From Naematelia aurantialba (Eukaryota; Basidiomycota; Tremellomycetes; Tremellales; Naemateliaceae), in the NCBI GenBank assembly GCA_021527695.1, contig JAKFAO010000002.1, positions 1,240,501 to 1,304,500 of the forward strand: DNA of 64,000 nt, given 5' to 3'. The notes below the pieces were generated by a model. That model worked only from the letters and a program-made list of their open reading frames with translations, was not told the DNA's origin and did no database searches. Made by a program: the position numbers and the translations under genes. Of this stretch, positions 54,865-64,000 are shown in pieces; position 1 is the stretch's first letter, and every line of letters begins with the position of its first letter.

Positions 54865-56907
54865 TCATTTCTTGGTATCATAGTAAATATCAGGAACGGG
54901 ATGCGCCCTTATGACAGTCTCTTTCCTGCTCCTCTGATAAGCCTCCTCTTCCTCTTCCTGCCTTCTCCGCTCCTCTTCTCTCCGCACACGTTCCTTCTCT
55001 TCGATCCTTTCTCTGACGGCTGCATCGAATATGGATCGCTGCTCTGCTCGTATCCTGGAAGCTTTTCCCGGTGTATGGCCACGAATTGGGACGGTTTTCG
55101 GCAGAGTTCTGGTGTCGGCTGTTGGTTTCGAGACCGATTTTACTGTCGGATGGGGAGCTGTGGACCCCCCTTCGAAAACCGCACGCCGTTTCGCCAGGTC
55201 TGCCGCCCGTTCAGTCGGCTTGACAAACAGAGGCTCGGCAGCTCGGGAAGAACCCCTGCCGGGCGGAGGCAGCCGAGCTAGTGCAGACGCAGTGAAGGAC
55301 GAGGTGGTAGCTACGCGCGGCTTTGGAGCGCGGTCCACATTTGATGATTGGGTCTGGAGCTTCGGGGTTCGGGCGGCGCCTGCCGACCTGACAGCCGGTT
55401 TCGTGAACCCTTGGGCCTGCTGGGGAGGGATATTGGACGAAGTAGCCACAGTCCGCGAGCGCTGGAGCGGCTGGCGAGTAGATGCTACAAACGGTCGTGG
55501 CTTGGTAAGAGCAAAGGCTGATTTAGGCTTGACCAAGGGAGGCACCTTTGGCGAGGTCAGAACATGTAGATGAGCTGCGTTGTCCTGGTGCTTCGTGGCC
55601 GGCCTGTGATATGAGTCAGCTCTCATTCCGTACAGGTTAGGTAAAGTAGCTTACATTGACACTGACTGGGAGCTAACAACATCGCAGGGTTCTGACGTAA
55701 TGTTGAGATTGGCCTCTGCTGAGTTTGAACTCTGGGAGGGCGTAGTTGGACGCTTGATTAAGCCAGCCAAAAAGCCGATCACTCGCATACCCGTCGAAGA
55801 CCGCCGTGAGTCTGTGGGAGTTTGATTCGACAGGGGATATACCGTCGACGAAATTGGATGGTCGTCAGCCTGGTCGCCAAGCTTCGGCGACGAAACCTCT
55901 ACATGGATTGAGTTCTGCGGCACGGTTTCAAGAGATCCAGGAACGGAGGCATCTTTGAGGCCGAGATGAATTACGCTAGGCGACATGGCCACCGGTATCG
56001 GTAGGCTAGTCCTGCTTGACGAGACGGCTAGCGACAAAGTCGAGGATTGCGAACTCCCTTCCATGGCTGGAACGGCTGATTGATCGGCAGCACGAGAGTC
56101 GCCTTGGAGCACAGCGGAATGGGCAAGATATCTGGACAATGCTGTACCGCGGATTCTGGGCTGAGCTGGTGAAAGATCATCCTGAACTGTGGCGTTAGCT
56201 GAAGATAAAATTGAGGATCCAGACCATACTTGTTCTGCGTCATCATCGTCCCGTTTCTTCCTCTCGTATGTCCTGCTGTCCCCAGGATATTGTTGTCGGT
56301 ATGAGAATACTTGCGACCGCGAACTGGATGATTTGGAAGCACTAGCACCGCTCGGAGAGTTATCTCGATGGCTCCATGATGGTGCTTCAGGCGAGGCACC
56401 ACGGGGAATGTCGAAGCTAGCTCTGCGCGTTTCCTTCGCTAGCCGCCGACTATAGAGGTCGTCGTTCTCTCTTACGCGGACTGTATGAGTCAGAACATAG
56501 TCACTGGACCGCGATGCCGACTTGCCTTGCTTGATATTCTCCTCTGAAGCACGCAGCGAAGTGAGACTCGCGTCTCTCTTCATTCCACCCTTGCTTGACA
56601 AAGTACATGGCGTGGACGCATCGCCGTCGGGGTCGCTGTCGGAATCTTCCATGAAGCTACTTGATATACGATCTCTCAGGAATGTCTGGCAGCTCTTCTG
56701 CCCTGGTCGGGTGACACTCAGGCCTGAACATGTATCGACCCCTCCTGCTTGAGAACGCCCTTGCAACCTCGATGGACCTGCTGCCGGAAAGCCATAGTCC
56801 TGTTCGTCCAGCGTGACATCCCCAAACATCGATTCGTCGACTAGGAGAGAAGCGTCCCCGCCCTTTCGAAGGTGGGGCAAGAATGGTGTCGGGGGTACTT
56901 GAGGCAT
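54865..56907 (-). CDS. TPX2 C-terminal-domain protein (microtubule-associated)
   Basis: On the reverse strand it starts at 56907 (MPQVPPTPFLPHLRKGG). A long Ser-rich, presumably disordered region follows (acidic patch MEDSDSDPDGD; KKRDDDDAEQ), then one intron (donor within the Met codon at about 55,655) and a Pro/Arg/Lys-rich region with repeated K-P and R-T pairs. The end is a charged coiled coil, RIRAEQRSIFDAAVRERIEE, a run of Arg/Glu (RREEERRRQEEEEEAYQRSR) and KETVIRAHPVPDIYY. The order R..(R)..FD..V.E(K/R)...E......RKE...(K/R)A.PVP..Y is that of the TPX2 C-terminal domain, which binds microtubules and promotes spindle assembly. Full TPX2 length and an Aurora-binding site are not evident, so the exact role is uncertain. 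Confidence 0.7.
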
Positions 56908-57276
56908 TGTTAACAAGAGGGTCAAAGAAATGCAAAAGGTAAAAGCAGTCGCGAGAACGAATGGCTTGTTGATCTTTGAGGCACAGAAGGGAGGATCATT
57001 TAAAGAGTGTGTCGAGGCTCATTGTGATCGTGAGCACGTCGTCTGGCTGACTTTCATTCGCTGTCTTGGAGGTATCACACCATAGCTTGCTCAGTCGTCA
57101 TGCTGTAGATGATGTCGATGAGCAACAATATAACTACTCCTTGTACATTCCTCAGTAGCCTGACAGGGCCTAAGTCCGACAAGCCCGAAGACCTCGACGG
57201 GCATGGTCAGCTCCTATATATATGTCATCCCACGCAAGAGTGTTAGACAAGCACCGTGGTATACAGCGTGCCGGAG
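56908..57276. promoter_or_regulatory. Divergent promoter between TPX2-domain and ATP-grasp genes
   Basis: 370 bp between start codons facing away from each other. A ctatatatatg stretch near 57,212-57,222 is about 55-65 bp before the ATG at 57277 and could be its TATA box. Confidence 0.4.
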
Positions 57277-58734
57277 ATGGAACGGCGTATGATGTCGACA
57301 TTCAAGCTTGCTCTTCTGCATCAGGCGGCGCCGCAACCGGCTATTGGGGGTGTCCGCAAGCCTATGAAGCCTGGAGGTAAGTAAGCAGCACTGGTCATCC
57401 TTATCAGTCGTACAGATACAACCAGCTGACTAGTCACCCTGAGGCTACGCCGATGGATGTGCCGACATTGGCTTTGCGCTCCAGACTGTTGGCGAGACAG
57501 TGATAACCCCTCATCCAGCGTCGACCCCCTCACCGACTATCGACCTCGACTGGTCCTTCCCTGACACACATGCGGGTATCACACACGCCCTTGCTCTTGG
57601 AGCCGATGTCATCTGGCCCAATACATCCATGCACACTAGACACCCGTTGGTTGATCTCCTCCCGGAGCTTGAGGCGAAGGGAGTCCGTATTGTGGGACAG
57701 AACGTCGGCGTGGTGGAAGATTGGGATGACAAAGCGTGGCTGAATGCCTGGTTGAATCAGCAGGAGGGCGTTCAAGGCTGCTTTCCACGAGCATGCCTCG
57801 TCAGGAAGGGTGTATCACCCTCCTGGAATGGCTGGTCGTGGCCAGCCATTGCAAAGCCTGTCAGAGGGAGAGGATCACATGGTGTGACCCGTGTGACATC
57901 TCTTGCAGAGATGGAGCAGGCAATTGTGACCTTGCTGAAAGAGTCGGATGAGGTTTTGGTAGAGGTGAGTGGCGGCTCGGAGTGTTGAGGCTGTAACACT
58001 AAAAGTGCAATCAGGAGTATCTGGCAGGCGAAGAGATCACGGTCACAATAATGCCCCCAGGAACATATGCAGTCAGTCCCTTGTAATCGATCGTCGCCCG
58101 ACTGCAATCTACTCACGATGCAGACTGTGGGTACTAAGAGTCGTCACTGGTCACTTCCAGTTATTACGCGCTTTGATCAAATAAACGGTCCGTCCAATCT
58201 CATGCATCGGTACACTTCTCGTGGCTCATCACATCAGGCGTGGCCCCTTGGAATGGGACTATACCAGTCTCTGCCAATTCCCGGGTCCTCTCGCAAGATG
58301 AACATGATATGGATTCAGCGTACCGACAGATACAAGAGAAGTGCGAGAGAGTGGCGTCGATCTGCAACGCTACGGCTCCGATCCGGATCGACTGTCGGCG
58401 GCGTGCAGCAGGAGGGGACTTTGTCTTGTTCGATGTGAATGTAAAGCCAGTATGTATAGCCTCTGTCCCCTAACACGTCCCTGGATGCCAGCTTAACACT
58501 GCTCGTGACAGTCGAGGACCCAGAGCTCGTTGACAGTAGCTGATTTCCGTGCAGAATGCGGGAGGCCCAGGGCGACCGGGAAGAGAGAGTCAAGCGGCAT
58601 TGACCACTATGGCCGCTGCTGAGATTGGCTGGAGCTGGCCGGAATTTGCGCGTGAGATTGCCCGAGGAGCTCGGCCTCCAGGGGATATTCTTGTACCTCG
58701 GCGCTTTGTCGTTCGGTCGTCCGATCGGAATTGA
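57277..58734 (+). CDS. D-Ala-D-Ala-ligase-like ATP-grasp protein
   Basis: The start at 57277 (MERRMMSTFKLALLHQAAPQ) or 57292 is followed, across an intron, by ADIGFALQTVGETVITPHP. Then come GVRIVGQNVGVVEDWDDKAW, SWPAIAKPVRGRGSHGV (ATP-binding Lys and Gly-rich loop), SDEVLVEEYLAGEEITVTIM (ligase signature), TKSRHWSLPVITRFDQINGV, ATAPIRIDCRRR, and FVLFDVNVKPNAGGPGRPGR, which holds the metal-binding Asp/Asn typical of ATP-grasp C-termini. The order matches bacterial D-Ala-D-Ala ligases. Fungi have no peptidoglycan, so it probably joins other carboxyl and amino substrates. About five introns. It is not part of the orphan family but lies between its clusters. Confidence 0.85.
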
Positions 58735-59508
58735 ACATCTCGTCTTCCAGTCGCGGACCTACCTCGCGCCTAGCTCAAGGTGTGATGGACTGAAGGGCAA
58801 CTAACGGCTAAATGCTCACCTCTTTCACCAAACTTCTACCTGCACTATCACACGCTCTGTGGGACAGGTGTGCAGTCTCGCTTTGTAAGGCTTTGTGCCT
58901 TGAGCGAACAAGAGCTCAAGGGTGGCCACGGCTCAGCCCGCGACTGTTGGCTAACTGGACTTCTGCAGAGAAACCGAGCCTCGTTGAGAGAAGCGGATAC
59001 AAGCGCCGAGCATAGCCTATCTGACTCATCTAAATTGCGTAATGACTCAGAGTAGGTGAAATTCGGATACTCCTCGCCTTCTGCCAAAGAACAACGGCCT
59101 CGAACGGTCGAAGCTCATGGAAAAGACGGGGGAAAGGGGGCTGTCCCTCTGCTTCGCCTTACGGAAGCCCTCGTCCTATTTCTGTCCTGGTGCAGACGAA
59201 GCACCGTGAAGGAATTCCGGTGGCCTCGCAACAATGCCTTCCGAAACGCTCGCCGAGTCGTATTTGTCAGGGTTGCGGAGAGGCTGGAGCAGACAAGAAG
59301 ACTGAGGACAGCTAGCAAAGCTATAGAAGCTGAGGTACCCCTACCTTTCTGCTGAAAGCACGATCCTGAGAAGCTTGAGGGTCATAAGCCGGTGGGAGTC
59401 GAAGATGTAGAGGGCCCTTGCCTTGTAGCTATACTTGGCCCTGACTTTCCGGGACGTACGCATTAACCTCTTCCTAGCTTTGCGTTGCCGCGTTTCCATA
59501 CAGACTCA
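58735..59508. other. Intergenic region before the third orphan cluster
   Basis: About 770 bp. A minus-strand frame (59087-58848, MAEGEEYPNFTYSESLRNLD) and a plus-strand frame (59056-59355) are open but have no recognised motif; I do not call either. Confidence 0.4.
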
Positions 59509-60219
59509 ATGCCACACTCCTCATTCAGAGACCTGTTTTCGGGAGTATTTGGGTACCAGAGTCCCCGCGATAGGCGGAGGAACAGCAAGGTCAAGGCTGA
59601 CCTGGAATGGGTGCTCGAGGAATATCGAAAAGACGGGGAATCGGGAATAGAGATTTACAGCAGGGTGGTGCGTAGGCTCCATCTACTACTACGTGTGACA
59701 CGAGGGGCTGAACACAAGATGCCGACGTTGACGAGCTCTCAGTTCCAGTTGACTGAAAAGGAGAACAACACCACAGGTAAAGACAACGTCAAATGGCGCC
59801 GTTACGTGGCGATACTGAATGGCGACGATGGCAGAGAGCCGTGGGGGGCTTCCCAACATGATCCTCTGGCGGGCTCCGATCAACAACAGATTGACCGCCT
59901 CAGAAAGGTTTTTGAACTGGGAGATAAACTGCATTGGGAGGATCAGCTCAGTGCCACGTCAGCTTTCATAAGACTGTGCGGGGTGCCGCATGACGTGGTA
60001 TCGGGCTGGGAGAACACATATAAACGCCTTACAGAGGATAATCGAAAATGTCAGATTATCGCCACTCAGGCCATCGGCCCTCGTCGTTCTTCCTTCTCCT
60101 TCCTGAGGTCCCAACCAGCTCAGAGTCCTCCTCAATCAGCTTTCACCGAGCTGTCTTTTGGCCCCTCCAGTACGTCGCCCCGGTCCGCACAAGCAAGTCC
60201 CAGCAGTCACGGCTGGTAA
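59509..60219 (+). CDS. Orphan family member (group Z, unit 1), 236 aa
   Basis: A single open frame from ATG 59509 (MPHSSFRDLFSGVFGYQSPR). It has a basic stretch (RDRRRNSKVKADLEWVLEEY), a helix ending YSRVVRRLHLLLR that resembles the ...AL|Y.LL(K/R) junction of group Y but without a detectable intron, and WRRYVAILNGDDGRE. It ends DQLSATSAFIRLCGVPHDVV then SGWENTYKRL, a weaker form of the family's C-terminal helix. The Ser/Pro-rich tail ends SSHGW. No known domain. The link to group Y rests on order of blocks and faces the neighbouring unit 2 on the opposite strand. The function is unknown. Confidence 0.6.
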   Translation: MPHSSFRDLFSGVFGYQSPRDRRRNSKVKADLEWVLEEYRKDGESGIEIYSRVVRRLHLLLRVTRGAEHKMPTLTSSQFQLTEKENNTTGKDNVKWRRYVAILNGDDGREPWGASQHDPLAGSDQQQIDRLRKVFELGDKLHWEDQLSATSAFIRLCGVPHDVVSGWENTYKRLTEDNRKCQIIATQAIGPRRSSFSFLRSQPAQSPPQSAFTELSFGPSSTSPRSAQASPSSHGW

Positions 60220-60664
60220 GGCTTCAGTCTTCGGGCAAACATGGACATGCGAGTCCATGCTAGTGGAACCACTCGGCTTTGGGTAGTTTTTGCAACTGTC
60301 CGAACCCTTTGAGAGTTTGCTAGGCATATCCCAGTAGAGGTTACACGAATGATGCATAGAAAGGATCACTGCAGGCCTTGTGCCGAGCTTACGTGGCAGT
60401 TTGGCGTAGTTACTATCGCCCCAGTAAGAGTGCATATGGGCTTACTGATGTCCACCTTGAGTACGACATCAGTGGATGTGTGGAGGACAAGTGAAGAATA
60501 CAAGGGCCTTTGACATCCATAATACAAACAAAGCCATCCATTATCACCAGAGGCAGCAAGCAACCAAGCTGGAAACTCTACATCCTCCGGAGTGACGTGC
60601 ACGCTCGCCTCACGAGGATAATTTATGTTTGATCAGCATCGGCGAGCTGGGGACAATTCGGATG
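60220..60664. other. Convergent spacer between group Z units 1 and 2
   Basis: About 445 bp between two stop codons. No gene or repeat seen. Confidence 0.5.
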
Positions 60665-61498
60665 TCAGCTCGACATTGATGCAAGAGGTGTTTCGCTCGG
60701 CCATGCACTCTGATGAAGGTGGCGCATGACGCTGTCATTAGAGACTTGACTGGGCTTCAGAATCAGTGGTTTGTCAGGCCATGAGCCCAGTAAGGTTTCT
60801 TCGGGACTCAAGGTCGGGATGATTGACGAAGTGTGCTGCTCAGACAGAGAAAGCTCGACGGCACGCTGGTATGTCTTGAGGTCGTTTATGCGCTTTGTAA
60901 GCCAGTCTTGAAATGTTTCCGAAGCGTCTGCATGCTGTCGCGACCAGGTCTCGAGCGTCAGCTGTTCGGCCCTGGCAAGGTCCAGATTCGACCACCCGTC
61001 TAGCCTGAGCAATGCCTGAACACACGTGAGGACCGTGGGAGCAGTCATCTGGGTCTTCTGTTGAGCGATTCGGGAAGAGTACTCCTGCAGAGTTTTCATA
61101 TCGCTTGAAAGTTGATCCGATGGCGTGCTCACCGTGTACGGCGGGCGATGCCAATACAGGTAAGTCGTTTGAGGGGCAGTCTGGCGGAACACCTTTAGGA
61201 AGTCTTTGACTTTGACTTGTTCTGACCCCGGCAGATTGCGCCCTCTGCGAGTTGCGTCCAGCTAGCCTTGTTATCTCTGAGCGAGCTACTCCTGTTGTGA
61301 TACACATACCGCTTCTTTGAATGCAGTTCGCATCATCTTTGCCCGTCTCTCTTCGTCTTCTTCTTGATCATCATCAGAGTGGCTGACATCCGCATCGAGA
61401 GTCCACTTGATAAGGTTATGTCTGGCTTGATCTCGTCGGCTCCGACGGCGATGACGGCGTTTCTTGGAAAACAAATCTCGCAAGCAGCCCCAGGACAT
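60665..61498 (-). CDS. Orphan two-exon family member (group Z, unit 2), 261 aa
   Basis: On the reverse strand exon 1 (61310-61498, 63 codons) reads MSWGCLRDLF, a very basic block (SKKRRHRRRSRRDQARHNLI), an acidic run and AKMMRTAFKEA. A 48-nt phase-0 intron (61262-61309) follows. Exon 2 (60665-61261, 199 codons) begins LDATRRGRNLPG, contains TTYLYWHRPPYTVSTPSDQ, and the helix VLTCVQALLRLDGWSNLDLA then RAEQLTLETW, a close match to the family's C-terminal pattern (L.LDGWS..D.A.AE). A further helical segment and Ser/Pro tail end PLASMSS. Same intron phase and block order as group Y. No known domain. The function is unknown. Confidence 0.65.
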
Positions 61499-62475
61499 GA
61501 GGAGGGTGTCGTACCTAAGAGTACCCAAGAGCATATAAACGACTCTGACCAGAATGTTGAACGTCTGAAAGCGCCAATTGTTGATGAGGGGATTCTTGCG
61601 ACCGCTCTTGGTGGCTACTAGCATTCCCAAAGCCTTCCCAAAGCCTTCCCAAGCCTTCCACGGAAAACGCAGAAAACATTAACGATGGGGGTTAAAGGAT
61701 CACGACATGGATATTACGTAGAAGGGAACTTGAAGGTCCCAACAACTGTTTAGGTTGTAAGCGGTTTCAAGAAGGGCATGCTACTTTGCTTTCCCAGGAC
61801 GAAGTTTCCCGCCAACTAGCCTGCAGAACTCCTGGCGAACGCGCAAGCGACACTGACAGTGAGAACCTGGGCTCTTTCTCGCGTCTCTCATATAAACGCT
61901 GTACAGAAGCCCACTGGGGCTTCTCAGTAAATCGGGCCTCGCAGATTCTACCTCACAAATGTCTCCGAATGGAGGTTGATATTGGCACGTCCTTCGAGTT
62001 GGACGCCGACTGACACTCAAAATGAATAGTGAGTAGCCCAAATGAGTTTCAGTACCTAAGACATGCTCGACGCGTGACTCTCCCATATTGGAATGACACA
62101 GGTCTCGTCGTTTTGAGAACCAAAAAGAGACCCTGCCGACATGAGGTCATGGTTCGGCCACAAAGTACTAGGTACGGAATAATATGCTTGTAGCAGCGTA
62201 CATATGTATCACACCCTTGTCAATCCCGGTAACAAATTCCAGTTCCCAAGAAGGAACAACGCACAAGACATTATTAACATAAGTGGAAGACGCCGAATTG
62301 CATATTCGCCACTAGCAGTTCCGTAACTTCCCGCAGACCTCTGTGAAATTCACCATCTCAGAGGGACAGTCGCTTCTGTTCAAATGGAAAGTGGCCCTGC
62401 GGCCGCTCGCAAACGTGTTTGTCATGCGGAAGTTCTCAGGTGAGAAACAGTCCCAGGGCATTGTCAAATGGCCCA
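61499..62475. other. Spacer between unit Z2 and the right-end gene
   Basis: About 980 bp with no supported gene. Contains the short CCCAAAGCCTT array (61,625-61,660) and a catataaacg TATA-like box near 61,889 on the plus strand that has no clear downstream gene. Confidence 0.45.
61625..61660. repeat. Short direct repeat array
   Basis: Three near-identical copies of cccaaagcctt in a row (the last lacks one a), just upstream of unit Z2. A small slippage-type array. Confidence 0.7.
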
Positions 62476-62519
62476 TCAGGGGTCGACGTAGAGTCCCAGC
62501 GCATTGTTGAAAGGCCAAT
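62451..62519. repeat. Duplicated 26-bp segment at the 3' end of the right-end orphan gene
   Basis: tcccagNgcattgtNNaaNg-type copies lie at 62451-62476 and 62494-62519, 43 bp apart. On the minus strand they encode (P)F(N/D)NALGL twice: once as the protein's final residues and once just after the stop, in another frame. Confidence 0.75.
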
Positions 62520-63792
62520 TGGGCGACCCAGAAGCGCCCAAGTCGTCCAGTGATATCTCGGGGAGACAATATCCCCTTCCTGTTCTCGCATGAGGAGGCC
62601 GTTGAGAATGGTTATTAGATCGACCCATTCTTTGGGTGTAACGATAGGAGCCTTGGGTGCCTTGAGCATTGGTTCGCGGTCTCGCCCGTATATTTGAGCC
62701 CTCTTGAACGGGCCACTCCTCAGACTGGTCACTCTGATTCGACGGCGGGTGCTCAGTTCCAGTGAATCTGTGAGGAACGGGTGAACCGGTAACTGTGCGA
62801 TGATGACTGTTAGTAGAACCACGGGGTTCAAATGATTGGCCAGGAACACCCTGTCTCGCAGGAGGATACGAGCGACTGCTGTAGGAGCGAGTCTTTATGG
62901 TTGGTGGCGATGCCGTTGTATCCCTCGACGGAATCCCTTGATAGAGCCTCTGCCGAGAGTCCATCTCTTCCTGCCACACGTTATTCAGCGGTGTGTGTAG
63001 TCTCCTATTCTGCCTGATGTTTTCATACTTGTCTCTCATGTACGCTATGCTGTCTTGGTGGTGGATTGGTTGAGTTGATCGATCCGAACACGTAGCCGAT
63101 TCAGACTTCGTCTCAGAATTCCCGCAAGGGGACGTATTCAGCAGTCTAATGGTCTTTGTTGTAACGGTCTCTCCCCCGCGTTTCTGCCGACTGGACTCTC
63201 TCGACCTTCGTTTCCCCCTCCGTTTCTTGGAAGGACCCCTTGTCGAAGGAGGAACCGTGGTAAGCCGAGTATCGAGGTCACGAGGATACCATGAAGCATA
63301 TTCTCGGCTGGTCACCGCTCTAGGGGTGCTGGGATACGATACCAAGTTGCTTTCATCGCTGGAGTGCGACTCGATTGATGAAATGACAGTGCTGGACGGC
63401 GTCAGGAGCATCGTTCTCCCATTTGCACCTGCTTTCTCTGAGCGTAGATATGCCTTGCTTCCGAGTAGGCTCGTGTCCTGACCTGTTTGTCGCCGATATG
63501 AGGTTGTGGTCCTGGGAGTTTCATTTGTCCGGCCTGGGACATCCGCGGTCTTGGACTTATAAGAAGCATTAGTCATTGCTAGTCGCTTTCGGTGCAGCTC
63601 GGTGGTTCCGGGTGGCGATTTCGATCCACAAGTTTTTGTCGTGCTGGTCTGTTTGTGCTTGGGCCTGTCAGTGCTGTCCACGGACCCGGATTGATAAGGA
63701 GACCTCCGAGCCCGGTGGCGGTGGGAGGTCTGGTGAGATCCAGTCCTGTTCCCCTGGGTTGAGCCGAACGGTTTCAACTGGTGACTAGGCAT
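62476..63792 (-). CDS. Basic, disordered orphan protein (about 438 aa)
   Basis: One long minus-strand frame; the first in-frame ATG is at 63792 (MPSHQLKPFGSTQGNRTG), though the frame is open further upstream and a spliced first exon to the right is possible. It is very rich in Ser, Thr, Arg, Pro and Gln, with a basic cluster PSKKRRGKRRSRESSRQKRG that could be a nuclear signal, and IAYMRDKYENIRQNRRLHTP as the only clear helix. It ends SGSPNWPFNNALGLYVDP. No known domain, signal peptide or membrane span. The composition resembles the tails of the neighbouring orphans, but the LGY helix is not evident. The function is unknown. Confidence 0.55.
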   Translation of the reverse strand: MPSHQLKPFGSTQGNRTGSHQTSHRHRARRSPYQSGSVDSTDRPKHKQTSTTKTCGSKSPPGTTELHRKRLAMTNASYKSKTADVPGRTNETPRTTTSYRRQTGQDTSLLGSKAYLRSEKAGANGRTMLLTPSSTVISSIESHSSDESNLVSYPSTPRAVTSREYASWYPRDLDTRLTTVPPSTRGPSKKRRGKRRSRESSRQKRGGETVTTKTIRLLNTSPCGNSETKSESATCSDRSTQPIHHQDSIAYMRDKYENIRQNRRLHTPLNNVWQEEMDSRQRLYQGIPSRDTTASPPTIKTRSYSSRSYPPARQGVPGQSFEPRGSTNSHHRTVTGSPVPHRFTGTEHPPSNQSDQSEEWPVQEGSNIRARPRTNAQGTQGSYRYTQRMGRSNNHSQRPPHARTGRGYCLPEISLDDLGASGSPNWPFNNALGLYVDP

Positions 63793-64000
63793 GTTGTGAG
63801 GCCAATATCGCAAGTTTGATTGTTGGTTGTGGAAGTGGCTCCAAGTGTCTCCATGCTTCAATTATATATGTCAATTTGCAGGACAGCGAGAAGCAGTGTC
63901 CGGGTCGAGCTGGCGAAGTCGCCTCGATTGAAAGGTTTGTCAGCGAGTGGCAAAAACCGGCCTCGAACATGCCCGGGGCGTCTTCAAACTCCAAGTCGTC
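63793..64000. other. Right window edge
   Basis: Minus-strand sequence here is open in one frame (EFEDAPGMFEAGFCHSLTNL) and may be an upstream exon of the preceding gene. Not resolved within the window. Confidence 0.3.

Noticed and set aside
55031..55573. 180-codon plus-strand frame opposite the TPX2-domain gene
   Set aside because: It is the antisense of a low-complexity Arg/Pro-rich coding region; no independent support.
1..64000. tRNA, rRNA or CRISPR features
   Set aside because: No T-arm consensus with matching acceptor stem, no rRNA-like sequence and no regularly spaced repeats were found by reading.

Overview
This 64 kb window is nuclear DNA from a fungus, almost certainly a basidiomycete and most like a Tremellomycete. 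The evidence is very short introns (about 35-60 nt, GT-AG with CTNAC-type branch sites, occasionally GC-AG), many introns per gene, two Zn(II)2Cys6 regulators, and a conserved set of fungal housekeeping genes: RPL11, the mitochondrial DEAD-box helicase MRH4, the ERAD factor HRD3, a bZIP factor and an LtrA-type membrane protein. No rRNA, tRNA or CRISPR was seen. Gene models below were assembled by hand from reading-frame continuity across splice sites. Spans include introns.

1-15.2 kb looks like a catabolic neighbourhood: a 2-oxoglutarate/Fe(II) oxygenase (cut by the window edge), a secreted amidase, two flavin oxidases of the DAO fold (one a D-amino-acid oxidase), a DAL5/allantoate-permease-like transporter and a Zn2Cys6 regulator. 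The transporter is broken: it carries a frameshift and an antisense, 5'-truncated LINE-type reverse-transcriptase fragment.

15.5-24 kb and 29.9-39.5 kb are ordinary conserved genes: RPL11, a Zn2Cys6 factor, MRH4 and a Ser-rich orphan; then LtrA-like, HRD3 and bZIP.

24.7-29.4 kb, 41.4-51.2 kb and 59.5-61.5 kb are gene-poor accessory stretches filled by small orphan genes. Read by eye, they form a diverged paralogous set. Each has a short first exon that is often basic, a phase-0 intron where it could be resolved, and a second exon. The second exon ends in a helix with the pattern A..(I/M)..LG(Y/F/W)(S/T)..(E/D)...A. A 99-bp Tc1/mariner-type MITE lies inside this region. This clustered orphan family is the most interesting content of the window.

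52.9-58.7 kb returns to conserved genes: a Gfo/Idh/MocA oxidoreductase, a TPX2-domain protein and a D-Ala-D-Ala-ligase-like ATP-grasp protein. The right end holds a long basic Ser/Thr/Arg-rich orphan.
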